A DNA stretch of 64,000 bases from Podocnemis expansa (taxonomy: Eukaryota > Chordata > Testudines > Podocnemididae): contig ML682005.1 of NCBI GenBank assembly GCA_007922195.1, forward strand, positions 24,421,632 through 24,485,631, in the 5' to 3' direction. Positions 21,391 through 33,685 of the stretch are shown here, piece after piece. Every line of letters starts with the position of its first letter. The stretch's first letter is position 1. A model generated the notes under the pieces. That model worked only from the letters and a program-made list of their open reading frames with translations, did no database searches and was not told the DNA's origin. The position numbers and the translations under genes are program-made.

Positions 21391-22187
21391 CAGGGGTTAA
21401 AGTAAGGGGGAACACCCAGAATGCCATTCTGGGGCCCCCTGGTTTTAGGGAGCAAGGATTCTGGGCCCCCTAAAAATAGGGAGATTCCCCAGAATGCTGC
21501 CTTCCAGGGCCCCCCAAAATAGGGGGAAAGTGCCAGAACACTGAGTTCCAGGCTCCCCGAAAAAATAGAAGGGTGCCCTGGGACCAGCGTTCCAACACAG
21601 CCCCTCTAGGCCAGAGGACGGGAGGGACTGCGGGCTGGGGCCAGCCCAACCTCCCCTCCCACCTTTCCTCATTGCCCGTGTGTCTTCCAGCTGGGGACTA
21701 GCTATGCACATGGCCAGGCCCCAACCTCTGCTCCAGGCTCCTTTTTGCTGGCTGGCCGGCTGGCCAGCACCGCAACTTCCTGCCCCCCCATCTCTTTGGC
21801 CAGGTAGAGGGCCTGTGGGGGGGGTTGGGGTAGTCAGGCAGCCAGCAGGGAAAGCATGGGGGGCAGGGAGGGGGCGTGAGAAGGGGTTTGGATGGTGGGC
21901 TGGGAGAATAGGAGGGCTGGAATGGGGCCAGAGAGCTTAGCGAGTGGGGATTGGGGCTAAAAAGGACGTGGGGAAAGGGGTCTGATGGGAGTAGATGTTT
22001 TGGGGGCAGTAGCTCAGGTTGGCGGGGCAGTAGCTGGGGTCGGGGGCAGTTGTTGGGGGCAGTAGCTGGGGAGGCAGGCATTTGGAGGGGCAGTAGCTGG
22101 GGTGCATGGGGGGGCAGCCCCGGCATGAGGGGGTCCCTCCAATTTAGGAGGGTTCTGGGGCCCCCCCAAGTTGTTCTTTAACCCCTG
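21391..22187. mobile_element. GC-rich hAT-type element (C2)
   Basis: Ends CAGGGGTTAAAGTAAG and, read inward, CAGGGGTTAAAGAACAA. The flanking octamers GTACCCGG and GTGCCTGG match at 6 of 8, the two differences being transitions, as expected of an old 8-bp duplication. The interior holds imperfect tandem units of GGGGCAGTAGCTGGGG (about 21995-22110) and AATGCC.TTC.GGGGCC words near the ends. Confidence 0.75.
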
Positions 22188-23479
22188 GTGCCTGGGAAGG
22201 TTGTTTGTCTAGCCTCTCTGTGGGTGGCTCTCTGGCTCCCGACATCTTGTGGTGCTTGCCATCAGTATTGGCTGCCATTTACTGCAAGCATTCATTGTCC
22301 CAGCAGGTTGCTAAAAAGACAGTTCATGCCCAACAGTCCCCTGCAGCCTCCCCCTCCAACTCCTGTTCTTGTTTCTAGTAGTCCTAAGTGTGAGATTCAG
22401 GGGGCAGAGGCCTAGGGTTGAGGTGTTGCCTCACAAACTGAGACTTAGCATGTTTTTGGACAAGGTTGGAGGACCACCACCCATCAGAATTTGCATTCTT
22501 TGGACAGGGGGATGCAAGAGGTGAAAGGAATCACAATGTGATGGGCAACACCGTAGACGCTACCTAGTGTGACAGATGCTGGAACTGTAGGAATCACAAT
22601 GTGACGGGGCAGGTGGGTGGCAGATACCAAGGAAGTTATCCAGTATAACAGAACCTGGAACTGTAGCAGTAGGTGCTAAGTGTCAGTGTGGGAGGTTACA
22701 CTAGCTCCCAAACAGTTGTAACTGAAGCAAATAAGCAGAAAAATCATCATGCCCATCACTCCTGGGACACACCAGACTTGTCACACAGTACTGAACTGCC
22801 CCTTGTTCTTCCAAAGCCAAGCGGGAGAGAAACCAAACTCCAGGGAACCCTGGTCTAGGAAGCAACCTTTCCTCTGTAAACTGTGGCTGTAGGAGCAAAG
22901 CAGGCAAACCGGATGCCAGCCATTGGAGAAAGCTGTAATAGAGCAAGAGACTCTCAGGCAGCGCAGCGTGGGGCTGGCTTAAGGTGCAGATCATAGAAAA
23001 GCCTTGAGTGAAGCAGCACCAAAAGCGACTGCTCAGAGCATGAGACAGAGGTGACCACCAGGGGCACAATGACTAGCCCAGACGCTTAAAGCGACAGGGG
23101 GGGCCTGAAGAAAGCTAGTGCAGCTAAAGTGCTTTAGACCCTGTGGATTAATCTGGCTAGGATGGGGGGTCAGTTCACCCTGACCCAAGAGAAAGGCTAC
23201 TGCCCTTGTAAGAAAGCCCTGCTTGCAGCCAGGGACTGTGTGTGGTGGCTGGGGAAGGCAGGGGGCTGCACAGCCTAGTTATGACAGGGGTAAGAGCAGC
23301 TGTCAGCACTCGAGGCAGCTGTAGTAGAGAACACCCCGAATGAATAAACTCACCCTTTACTTTAGCCACATAGCTGATTGTTTATCAACCCCCATCCAGG
23401 CTAAATTCCCCCCACCCCCCCCGGGCCTAGCAGCTTAAATTTCTTCAGTGTTTGCCTCCAATGCATGGTAAATGAAGTG
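22188..23479. other. Non-coding; possible LTR-like sequence
   Basis: The stretch ends with AATAAACTCACCCTTTACTT near 23342, which could be an LTR polyadenylation site, but no ends were found. Confidence 0.3.
22527..22665. repeat. Two-unit imperfect tandem repeat
   Basis: Units 22527-22589 and 22590-22665 both start GGAATCACAATGTGA and end GGAACTGTA. Confidence 0.6.
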
Positions 23480-23602
23480 TGCAAGTGGGATTTGTCTCCC
23501 AGAAAAAGCCCATGATAAATGTTAGTCTTTAAGTGTCACAGGACTCCTTGCATCTTTTGCTGAACTAGACTAAAGTGGCTGTCCCTTTGGAATTTAAGTG
23601 GG
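23480..23602 (+). mobile_element. Penelope-like element, family A, decayed 3' end (copy A7)
   Basis: AAGTGGGATTTGTCTCCCAG, then TTAGTCTTTAAGTGTCACAG, GACTCCTTGCATC and GCTGAACTAGACTAAAGTGG. The hammerhead core is no longer recognisable beyond stem II. Confidence 0.65.
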
Positions 23603-26600
23603 TTGCTGTACCATAGGCCTGTACGGCCATAATAATTATGCAGGCCAGAACCATAAAACTCTGTTTTGCTGCCCAGGGTGTGTGCCGATCAGAACGCGCC
23701 CTTTCGCATTAGCAGCGCTTAGAGCCAGCACTGCAAAGCTGCCCCTTTAATAGTGTGGCTCCATTGAGCTGATCGGGGGGGCCGCACGGGGCTTTGCCCC
23801 ATTGGCACCACCGTAGTTATGGCTCTGATGCAGGCCACTGTTACATTTTGGCAGTGGTCAGGCCAGCGGTCCTTTTCTTTCCAGTGTAGCCAATTAGAGC
23901 AGCGAGACAGCCAGCAGTTGTATGCATCAGGTGTGACTTTGTTTACTGCAATTCAAACCAGCACCTCTTTGCTTTGTTTTGCAGTCCAAAGGACTCAAAA
24001 TCCATAAGCAAAACTTGTTGAAAAATAAGTTTGTTGAATGGCGGCCAGTGCACTATTTTGTGAATTTTGCTGCTTTTTATTGACCTTGATGTTTGTGAAC
24101 AGCAAGCAGATGTCAGTGAGTGCAGTGTTTATTTACAACTTGGCTAGCTACACATTACATGGCAAACAAGGATGTAAATGTACAGTGTGGTAAATTGTTT
24201 CATGACATCTGCATGGATCCTGTGACAGTGAACCAGAAGGTCTCAAGCATTTTAGCCCCCCCCCCCCCAAGTGCCTTGAGAACCTCTAAGGCATAGGCGT
24301 AGGGGGCCAGCCAGACTAGGCTGACAAGCTGTCCCAATTTTATAGGTGGAGTCCTGGCAGTCAAGGCTTTGTATTATATAGACACCTATTTACCGCCGCC
24401 ATCTGCTGGCTTGATTTTTTTCATGCTTGCTAGTTAGTCACCTGAAAGTGCACGGCCCACTGGTGTGCTGCAGATTTACTCGCCATACACTCACTGTTGC
24501 GCTAAACAGGCCAATAATGTCAGGCTTCACTGCAGCCAGCTGAACTTTTGAAAAAATATATTCTGTGTTGTGGGATTTTTTTTTTTCCCTGACCCAAAGT
24601 CACCCTAAATGCTGATACAGTGGTACACTGTGTTTTTCTCAGTAGAGCTGGCTTGGAACTAATATTTTGGCTCTGAACTTTAGCTCTTAACCTGAGCCAA
24701 ACTTCATGAATGGAGCTCCGGGTTGCAGAAACTACCATCTTAGAAAAGAAAAACATGTTTCTCTCTCTCGCTCTCCTCTGCTATTGGTCTGTTACTGACT
24801 GCCTGGTCTGGATCAATGGTGCCGCTTCGGGAACTGAGCTAAAGGGTGGGACCATGCTGGGCTGCAAAAATCCAGATCCAGTCAAGCCAGTTAGCCAAGG
24901 CGTGGGGCAGATGTGCCCTGGACTGCAGCCTCTGGCCCCAGGTCCTCGCGCCCTGCCCTCCCTCCACCACAGCTGTTTGGCCTGTGGGCCATGCCCCCCC
25001 TCAGGTGGGCATTGCTGCAGTCAGGTGGGAGTGGGCACCCCAAGAGCGTTACCCTCCCCCCAGGCCTTAATCTGGCCTTGCTGTCCCCTGTGATGAATGC
25101 CCTTTCCTCTTTCTACAGTAAATAAGCCCCACTACAGGTCAGCCAGACTGAGGGAATGAAAGTGTTGACCTCCCATCAGTTGGAATCAGACCAGTAACTC
25201 GGCTTTTTCAGGTGGGAGAAGTAGAACTAGCTACAGAAATCCACAGGAATGACTATGGAGCTTGCCTAAAATAAGCAGGAGAAATATGACTTTAAAGTAC
25301 TAAGAATGTGTTTTTAATCAGAATTAGCTAATTGTGAGTCAGGCAGAGCCCTACAAAGAAAAATATATGGAATAACCAGGGCAACATAAACTGTCTGAAA
25401 TGAATTTCACCTCCCAGGGAACAACTAATGGCTTTGTCATTTCAGTTTCATGTGCCTGCAGCCTATTTGCTCTGTTACAGTTGCCAAAAATTATTACTGC
25501 AGTCTCTCTTTGACTGATGCTTTTAAATTTAACGTTGCCTTCTGAAGATTGGCACACAATTGCATCCCTTTCGGTAACATAATTTGTGACATTAATCCAC
25601 TTTCTCAGCTGCAGCTACAGCAATATCTGTGACCACACTAGGATTGGGTGGGTTGTGGAGATGGTGCAGTGTCAGAGCACTGAGGCAGAACGATCTGTGC
25701 CTACTGGCTGTGAATGCTGAAGTAGTGTAGTTAAAAACCAGTCCACAGCCTATGATAGCACCAACATTCTCGGTCAGGATTTGGTAGGCTGAGGCACGTA
25801 CAAGATTAGTTCATGCCGTCTCAGCGAGGCAGTCACTGCTGCAAGGGGAAGAGAAGAATCTTACTGGTACAAATATACAGTAACTGTAGTCAAGCAGGGG
25901 TGGAGAAAGTGGGAATCACACAGTGCTTTACATTACATAGTGTATATAAGGAGTTTGTCATGTTAATGCGTTCGTGAAGCTGGTTTAAGCAATGTGTTTT
26001 CTTTAATATCTTCTCATCCGTTGCAGTAAAGTGAAACAGTTATAAATGTTGCACTTCTCTGTGAGTTTGCATAAGCACAATATTGAGTCTTCTATTGTTT
26101 TTGCCAACATCACCTCTAGTTCAAGTATTTATTCCATAATGTACCTTTAGCACGTCACACTCACAGTATGAAGGAGCAATCAAGTGTCTGTGTATTAAGT
26201 GAGGATAATACCTAGCTTTGAAAATGGCAGTATTGGGGACTATGGCTTAAAAAAATGGAAGCATTGTTAGGCCCTGAATAGATAGCTAAAACAAACAAAC
26301 AAAAAACCCCCCTCTCTTTGAAATCCTATATGTACATTGGTCACCATTAAGTCTTTGCCTTCACTTACCCCAGTGATATTTGGATTATCAGGCTTTCTGA
26401 TATACTTAATAAAAACTGAACTCTAGCTACTGTAACATCTGTTGGTAGAAGTTGAAATCTTAATGGTGACCACTGTTCTATCTGGGCCATTGACAACATC
26501 AGCATCCGTCATTGTCAAGTCACAGATTGTATGTTTTACAGTGAAATTTCAGTAGTGTATTTTGTGGTGAGATATATCCTCAGTAATACAGAAAATACCA

Positions 26601-28138
26601 GGGTGGGGGTGATATTTTAGCAGTAAAGTCTGTGCCTCATTTCATTTTTTTGCTTTGTGGTTCACGTTTAGCCTCTACTGACCTTGGAATAAAAAGTGCA
26701 TCAGCAGCCAGCTGGCTTGTGGACGACCACAGTTATGGTTTGATACTGTCACTAGCTGTAGCCTTTCCAAGTCCATCTTTTTAGGGAAAGGCATCCTTTT
26801 CAAAAGAATGTAAATGGAAAGGCATCTGTTGTGATGGATAGTTGTTCTGGTACAGTAGGACTTCTCTGTGGCTGGACAGAAGGATGGTGTTGAAGGTCAC
26901 CTTTCTCCTGATTTTACTCTGAGCACTTCAGGCTAAAGTCTGCCCAGTTTTCAAGCTGAACATGTCGGTTTTTAAATAGCAGTGGTTGAAAGAGCCTTGT
27001 TGTGGATTGGTGTGCTCTTGACAATACACTGCACTGGCCTCCAAAGTACAGCATCTGCTACATATTTAGAAACAAAGTCATCCGAAACGGTTCATTAATT
27101 ATTTACTGAGTTACCTCACTCTTGTTGCCACAAAGCAGCATACTTCATAATTTGATATGATGCGTGCGCGTTCCCCAAATGTATTGTTACAAGAGTTTGA
27201 TCACCCTATCGCTGTGAATGCTCAGCATGTGTTCTGGCAGCTTCCTAGGTCAGGTTATTGAGCGGTCCCCTCTGAACATGAGGTAGCTGTCTGAAAAATA
27301 AATGAGGCAACAGAAGTATGAAGCTGGATAGAACCCTTGGGTGTTGTAATGAACTCACATGCTGCAAATGAGACAATTAACCTACAAAATACACACAGAG
27401 CAGGGGCAGGCCGAGGCCCTTAGTCTTCCAAAACATTGGCTGCTGCCACTTCAGCCAAAGGGTCATTCTTCTAGCTGGCAGCAACAGTGGGTTAACGTAA
27501 CACCTTGGTTCTCAGTCTTGGGGGCACAACATGGTTCTCAGAGCTTTTGAAGCTCCCTGCTTCCTGTGTGTGTGTGTGTGTGGGGGGCAAGTAAGCGGTG
27601 ACACAGATGCTACATATCCACACCAACACTCCTCCATCTCCCCCTGCACCCCTGGGGGGGGGGGGCTGTATATAGGGGATAGTGCAGAAAGGCCAGGGCT
27701 CCTTACATCTGGGGCACTTTCCTCACCTGAGCTCCACCATGAGGCCAGCATCAGGAGCTGTAACTCTCCTGCCCTCCCAAATACAGCCCAGGTGATATGG
27801 AGAGTGACTTGGGTGCAAGGAGCTCCGATATTGTTTCTTACGTCATTGCCCCTCTTCAGTCCTCACTGGATGTGCAGCGGAGCAGCATTCAATGGGGTGG
27901 GTGCGTTTGAGCATCAGTAACTCAGTGCATACAGGTCAGTTTCCCTGGGTGGGCATGGGGTGGTGCTGGTGCAGGTATTAGGGCAGGGTTTAGAGGAAAA
28001 AAGGTATGGTGAGCCTCTGGAGCCAGGGACATTGGGGAGTCCACAGGAGCAAGGGGGTGACAGTCACGCTCAGAGCTTGTGCATGAAGGGAGTCTTCAGT
28101 GCAAAATGTTCGAGACCCCAGTACCTTAATGTCTAGCT
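23603..28138. other. Non-coding, no gene recognised
   Basis: 4.5 kb with only short unconvincing open frames. A C run at about 24257, a GT tract at 27562-27582 and a G run at about 27654 are the only simple repeats of note. Confidence 0.4.
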
Positions 28139-28288
28139 CCAAAGGGCTAGCTGTGTTAGTCCAGCAAAACAAACAAGGAGCCCTATGACACTTTCAGAGA
28201 CTAACAAATTTATTTATTCAGTGTGCTTTTGTGGGAGAAAAAAAATCTCACTTCATCAGCTACTTTGAAGATGGGAACTTACAGAGTC
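28139..28288 (-). mobile_element. Penelope-like element, family A (copy A8, reversed half of an inverted pair)
   Basis: CAAAGGGCTAGCTGTGTTAG, ACAAGGAGCCCTATGACAC, then the core and TTTGAAGATGGGAACTTACA, all in reverse orientation. A forward-oriented fragment starts immediately after. Confidence 0.75.
28219..28263 (-). ncRNA. Compact hammerhead-ribozyme-like motif (copy A8, decayed)
   Basis: On the minus strand: CTGATGA, stem II GTGAGA/TCTCCCAC with an enlarged T-rich loop, AAAAGC. Stem I is lost. Confidence 0.45.
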
Positions 28289-28362
28289 TGTGGGATTTTT
28301 TTTCCCCACAAAAGCTCATGCAATAAATAAATCTGTCAAAGTGCTGCAGAACTTGTTTGTTT
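28289..28362 (+). mobile_element. Penelope-like element, family A (forward half of the inverted pair)
   Basis: GTGGGATTTTTTTTCCCCAC, AAAGCTCATGCAATAAATAA, ATCTGTC and AAGTGCTGCAGAACTTG form the family tail starting inside stem II. Confidence 0.7.
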
Positions 28363-29888
28363 TACCTTAACGTCTCTGTCTGCCACGAGATGGCAGCATC
28401 ACATTCATAGAAAGAGTGTATTACATTACATAATGCTTCTGGTTTTCACGGTCCAGAAGACTGATGCATCACGCAAAAGACAAATCCTCTTCTGCAGAAG
28501 TCATACAATGCAAACAAAATTTTACACACTAACACATCTGACATACACTGCACTCTGCTGATCCCCAGCTTGTATAATGGCTCCAAAGGGAAACTGCATA
28601 ACTTAGAGGCATCCGTGAATTACATCAGGTGAAGCCAGTCAAGAATCAGCTGTCTGAGGATCAGCCTACAGGGTAGAAGACAGCTGGAAGAAGGCAAGAT
28701 GCAATGGGAGACCCAGAGGAAGAATTTGGTTAGGATAACATCTCACAATCTAGTGTATATGTCCATGGGTCCTTTCAAAAGGTTTTGACTGGAGAAGGTG
28801 GTGGTAGACTAAGGTTGCTGGGACATTTCCAATACATCTGGGTTGGCAAGGAGCAAGATGCTGAGACGGGACTAGGAGAAAGGGTGCATCAAGTCTGGCA
28901 TTGCTGGCAAGAAGGAAGAAAATAAGAGTTGGTGAGAAACAAAAGCCAGGCTAAAGCTTTGAATGCTGGGTCTCCTCCCTAAATTTAGTTTAGGGCAGCC
29001 TTTGCAAATGGACTGGCTGACTCAGATTCTCTATGATCTTTTCATGAATTCAAGATGTGGACACACAAATTTCTCTTTCCAGTGCCTCTTAATAGGCGAG
29101 AATTTGGGTGCTTTAACTGTAGCCTGGGAAATGTGAATGTTTTTGTATATGGAAGCATTTTTTTGTTCAGGTGCTTTGAACCCAGCTGCCCACTTGTTAA
29201 TTAAGTGATAAAAGCTGTAGCCTTATAACCTGCAAAGATTAAAAGTGTCTGTGAAGACATGCAAGAAGAATGGCGATATTTGGAGTGCCTCTGATTGACT
29301 GGCTGAATCCAATTCATGCAGTTTGCACATCCAGAAAGGTAACTTGCCAAAACATTTATTTCAAATTACCTCTCACACTGTTAAAAATATTAATTTCAAA
29401 CACATTGCAGACCTAGTTATAGCCTTAACCTTCTTATCTAACTCTTTAAAAAAAATCCTGGCTTGTACTACTCCTCTCACCTTATTTCCAGTCCCCCTAC
29501 AAATCATTTAACATTGCCCACTGTAAAATACAGATGACCTTGCTCATCTAGCAAACAGTATGGTTGTGAGGCTAACTTAATGGTTTTTAAAGCTTCTACA
29601 TGGTTCCTGGATGAAAGGCACTTGTGAGATGATGAAATGCTTCACTCAATAACCAGGAAAGGACACTGAAATAATACATATGATGAAAAAAGAATTGTGT
29701 GTGTATTTTATCTTTCCCCACTCAAAAAGGGTGTGCGGAGTGAAACAAGGGGGAAAAAAGTCTTCCACCTTTCACAGTCTCATTGTCTAGTCTATTCTTC
29801 CCCCTTTTCCTCCTCTTTCTTTTAGAAAGGCATGAGAAAAATTTAAAAAAAAGAATCAAAATGGGACAACTTGAACAAAAAAAAAATA
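28363..29888. other. Non-coding, nothing recognised
   Basis: No supportable gene. Confidence 0.4.
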
Positions 29889-30458
29889 GGCTGTGTTCAC
29901 ACAGCATTTTTGTTTCGAAACAACGAGGTTGTTTCGAAACCAAAAAAACCATGTTCACACGATGCACAGTTGTTNNNNNNNNNNNNNNNNNNNNNNNNNN
30001 NNNNNNNNNNNNNNNNNNNNNNNNNNNNNNNNNNNNNNNNNNNNNNNNNNNNNNNNNNNNNNNNNNNNNNNNNNNNNNNNNNNNNNNNNNNNNNNNNNNN
30101 NNNNNNNNNNNNNNNNNNNNNNNNNNNNNNNNNNNNNNNNNNNNNNNNNNNNNNNNNNNNNNNNNNNNNNNNNNNNNNNNNNNNNNNNNNNNNNNNNNNN
30201 NNNNNNNNNNNNNNNNNNNNNNNNNNNNNNNNNNNNNNNNNNNNNNNNNNNNNNNNNNNNNNNNNNNNNNNNNNNNNNNNNNNNNNNNNNNNNNNNNNNN
30301 NNNNNNNNNNNNNNNNNNNNNNNNNNNNNNNNNNNNNNNNNNNNNNNNNNNNNNNNNNNNNNNNNNNNNNNNNNTTATTTTGAAATAAGATGTTATTTCA
30401 ATATAAGTTGTTTTGAAACAACTTATATCAAAATAAGCCCCTGTGTGTGAACACAGCC
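29889..30458. mobile_element. Palindromic non-autonomous DNA transposon (M5) holding the assembly gap
   Basis: Ends GGCTGTGTTCACACAGC / GTGTGTGAACACAGCC. ATA is duplicated at 29886-29888 and 30459-30461. Both visible arms are TTTCGAAACAA words. The middle is unknown. Confidence 0.8.
29975..30374. other. Assembly gap of exactly 400 N
   Basis: Unresolved sequence in the middle of element M5. Apparent open frames across it are artefacts. Confidence 0.99.
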
Positions 30459-30461
30459 ATA

Positions 30462-32907
30462 GTCTGGAAGCCCTTCATGTTTTTTGGCATTTTAAAACCC
30501 AATGGGCAACAAGAATGTTAGTTTGAAACTAAATGAACGTATGCAATCTTTTGATGAAGCTGACCTGGCTTCATGAAACATTTTGATGGAACTTCATATT
30601 TATTTTTTTAACCAAAAAAGTTAGTTGACAAACTGCAACCCACTAGGCCCGTTACCTGTAGCAGTAGCTGAGTTCTTCCAGCCAGAGCTAGCATAATAAT
30701 CCAATGTAGGCCCACAGCTAAACTAAAGTAATGCTCCTTTTATATAGTTTTGAAGGTGCCTTTTCATGTAGCCTTCTCGTTTTTAATGGCAGTTCAAAAC
30801 AGCTATCCAAATTCTCATTCCTTTTCTTATGTAACAAACATGTTCTCTTCCTATGAAAATCTGTTTTCACTCTCATCTTGGGGGATTCTGTCTCTTCACC
30901 CAAGTCTCTGGTGGAGCAATTCTTTTCTTCACCTGTCCTTCCTAAACCCTTGGTGACTAGGCTTCTCTCCTGGTGGACGGCCTCGTCCCTAATGCCTTTA
31001 TATTTCTAGATTGCCAGTTCACTCTTCTTAAAATATTAGTTACTGCCTTTCAGTTTTGTTCCCCTTTCAAACAGAAAATAAGAGGAGCAAAAGTCATCTG
31101 AAATCCCTGCACAGGCTTACCCTCTTATATGAAAATGTGCCCCTTGGATTTTTGCTTTGTCACCTCTGTTGACTGGGGGGGGTAAGCACTTCAGAACAGA
31201 GAGCTAGTTCTATGTTTGTATACTACCTCGCACACACATGAGACCCTTATGTTGAATGGAGTCTCTTGGCATAACCATAAGAAAACAAAAATTCCCTTAG
31301 TAAAGTCACATACCTTACCCAACCATACCTTATCTTAACTCTGATTGCTAGAGTAGAGCTAACCAGTGACTCACTTGTGTTTCACAGAGTCCCTTATTCA
31401 TTAAAAGTCAAGGTTAACCTTCCCTCATTTCTATAAAGAGCCCCAGCTCCTTTCTCCATTAGAAAGCGATCAAAACAACAAAGAAAACTGATGAAGTATG
31501 TGGCTATTTTACAGCTCCTGACATCTAGGATTGCATGACCAAAAACCCAACTCAATTACAAACAACAAAATGATGGTATAAAATACCTACCCTACAAAAA
31601 AAATCAAGCCATTGGCTGGCAATTATTTTCTCTAACTTTGTAATCACCTTCTTAATTAGCTGATTAGGAAATTCACTGAGAACTGGGTGCTTAATTTCTG
31701 CCGATGCTCGAGAAACCCAATCTTACTCTTCCTGGAGGCAGGGGGTAGGGAGCAAGGGGGATGAGGACAATCTTCCTGTAAATTTGAAAACCTTTTAAAT
31801 GGTACAGACCCTATACACATTCATCTTACACAAATTCTTCCTACCTCAGACTAAGGTTTGTCTGTCAGGATTACACCAGGATTTAGCTTAAATCACAAGA
31901 AAACACTCCCTGTTGCTTCACATATCTACATCGGTCATGTTCAGATGCATGCCTATGTCCTACCAAGCAGTTATTTGATCACAGGTTTCAATACATAAGT
32001 TTGGTACATAAATGTGATATTAGCTAAAAGTTCCTATAAAGCATAGCTTTCTGTAATGGCTCGTTCAATCCCAATATGCAATGCCACTCACTTCCTCGGA
32101 GTCACACCCCTCCCTTTAAACTCATTCCTCCTGTGAGCGGCACAGGAAATAACTGAAACCTAAACTTTAAACTTTTCCTCTCCTCACCACATCTGATCCT
32201 AGACCATGATTTGTTTGTGAAGAGCAAGGCTATCCCTGCCAAGAGAGGCAGCATGAATTCTCCCTTTATGCAGGTTTTAACGCCCATAGTGGAGGTACTG
32301 CTGCCTTACACTGGCACAGGTGAGAGGAGACGCTGGCCATAGCAGTCTGTTCACAAGTATATGGTTTTCCTAGTAGGATATAGCAAAGCATAACTCCTGC
32401 CACAGCCTTCAGGAATTAACAGTGCCCCAGGTCCATAAACCTGAGACCTGCACAATCACTACGGCAGCAAAAGCTGGCCTGTAGGTCATGCAAAGGAATG
32501 GAGAACGACAGAGTTTTGCTGCTTTTCACATATGTAAAATGCTATGACAAAGCTGTTTGGGGATAGGTGTAACTGCATTGATAGTACATTGGGACAAAAA
32601 TATATAGCCATTGACAAGCAGGTAATAACCCAAGCAGACGCGAAAGGCATCATATCTTTTATAGATGTTTAAAAAAAGATCAAAGCTGGAGATGAGGTTT
32701 TTGTTTAAGGCTGAACACAGACGAGCCTCCATAGTGCTAATTCCTATGCACACTAAATTGTTTTCCACTCACTGCGTTAGGTTAAATGCTGTCCTTAGGC
32801 GGCTGATTCATGCACCCAACCCAAGCTGGCACTTACACCTGGGCTTTTGTTTAAAAACTGTAACAAATCAAGGACAGTTCTTGTTTTATTTAAAACTTGA
32901 ACGTAAC
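30462..32907. other. Non-coding, nothing recognised
   Basis: AT-rich intergenic sequence without a supportable gene or repeat boundary. Confidence 0.4.
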
Positions 32908-33680
32908 TGTCAAGGCTGTTTCCCCACTCTGGCACACTGAGTACAGAAAGTGGGAGCCTGCAACAGGCCTTAAAACCCACTGGTCTTAAAGCCTGGTCTT
33001 AAAACTCTCCAATGCCACCAATTCCTGGCCTGGGAGTGGTATCACTGCCACCACCCAAATGCAAAGCCCTCTTGAAACCAAGGACGGCACACATGGGAAT
33101 TCCTTCCTGTGAGGTGTCCTCAATCACTTTTATTCCTTGCTCAGGAGAGTGACTGAACCCCAGCTGGGCTATCAGCTGGAAATGGAACAGAATCCCCTTT
33201 AGTAGCTGGCTGTTCAGGCTGCGGCACGTGCACACACACCTCTTGCCCTTCAGGACACAGATCCAGTGCTTACTTAAAAGGTAAAATCTTTAATTAAAAA
33301 GACCACATAAGAAACACAGCAAGTTGCTTCCCTGGGATTTAACTTAAGTAGTTACAGGATAGTGGGAGGGGCTACATGTGCTCAGCACAGAGCAATCCAT
33401 AAACAAACCAAAAAGTAAGAAATACCCTGACCACGGCTAAGTAAACAAACCCTGTTCTACTCATACCTGGTTAGTAACAAACTTAGCTTGGCTTTGGTTG
33501 CTGGGTCCTTCTTCAGGCCTTTCTACCTGTCCGCCTCCTGAGCCGTCCAGGAGCTCTGCTGCATCCAGAGAGGAACAGGTAAGGCTGCTGCGCCAATTCA
33601 AAAACCTGTACTTTGTTCCTATTGGCTGTCCTGGCACTCTGACCAGTGTGTTAACCCCTTCCTCCCCAAGGCGTATTACA
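32908..33680 (+). mobile_element. Solo LTR, 773 bp
   Basis: It begins TGTCAAGGCTGTTTCCCCAC and ends GCGTATTACA, the TG...CA ends of an LTR. GTAAC is duplicated at 32903-32907 and 33681-33685. No internal retroviral or Gypsy sequence remains, so it is a solo LTR. A 5-bp duplication fits Gypsy or some endogenous retroviruses; the class cannot be fixed. Orientation is assumed. Confidence 0.75.
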
Positions 33681-33685
33681 GTAAC

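Noticed and set aside
21698..22126. 142-codon proline-rich minus frame
   Set aside because: It lies wholly in the GC-rich repeats of the hAT-type element C2.
29783..30450. Three long plus frames of 170-201 codons
   Set aside because: They are mostly translated N bases across the assembly gap.
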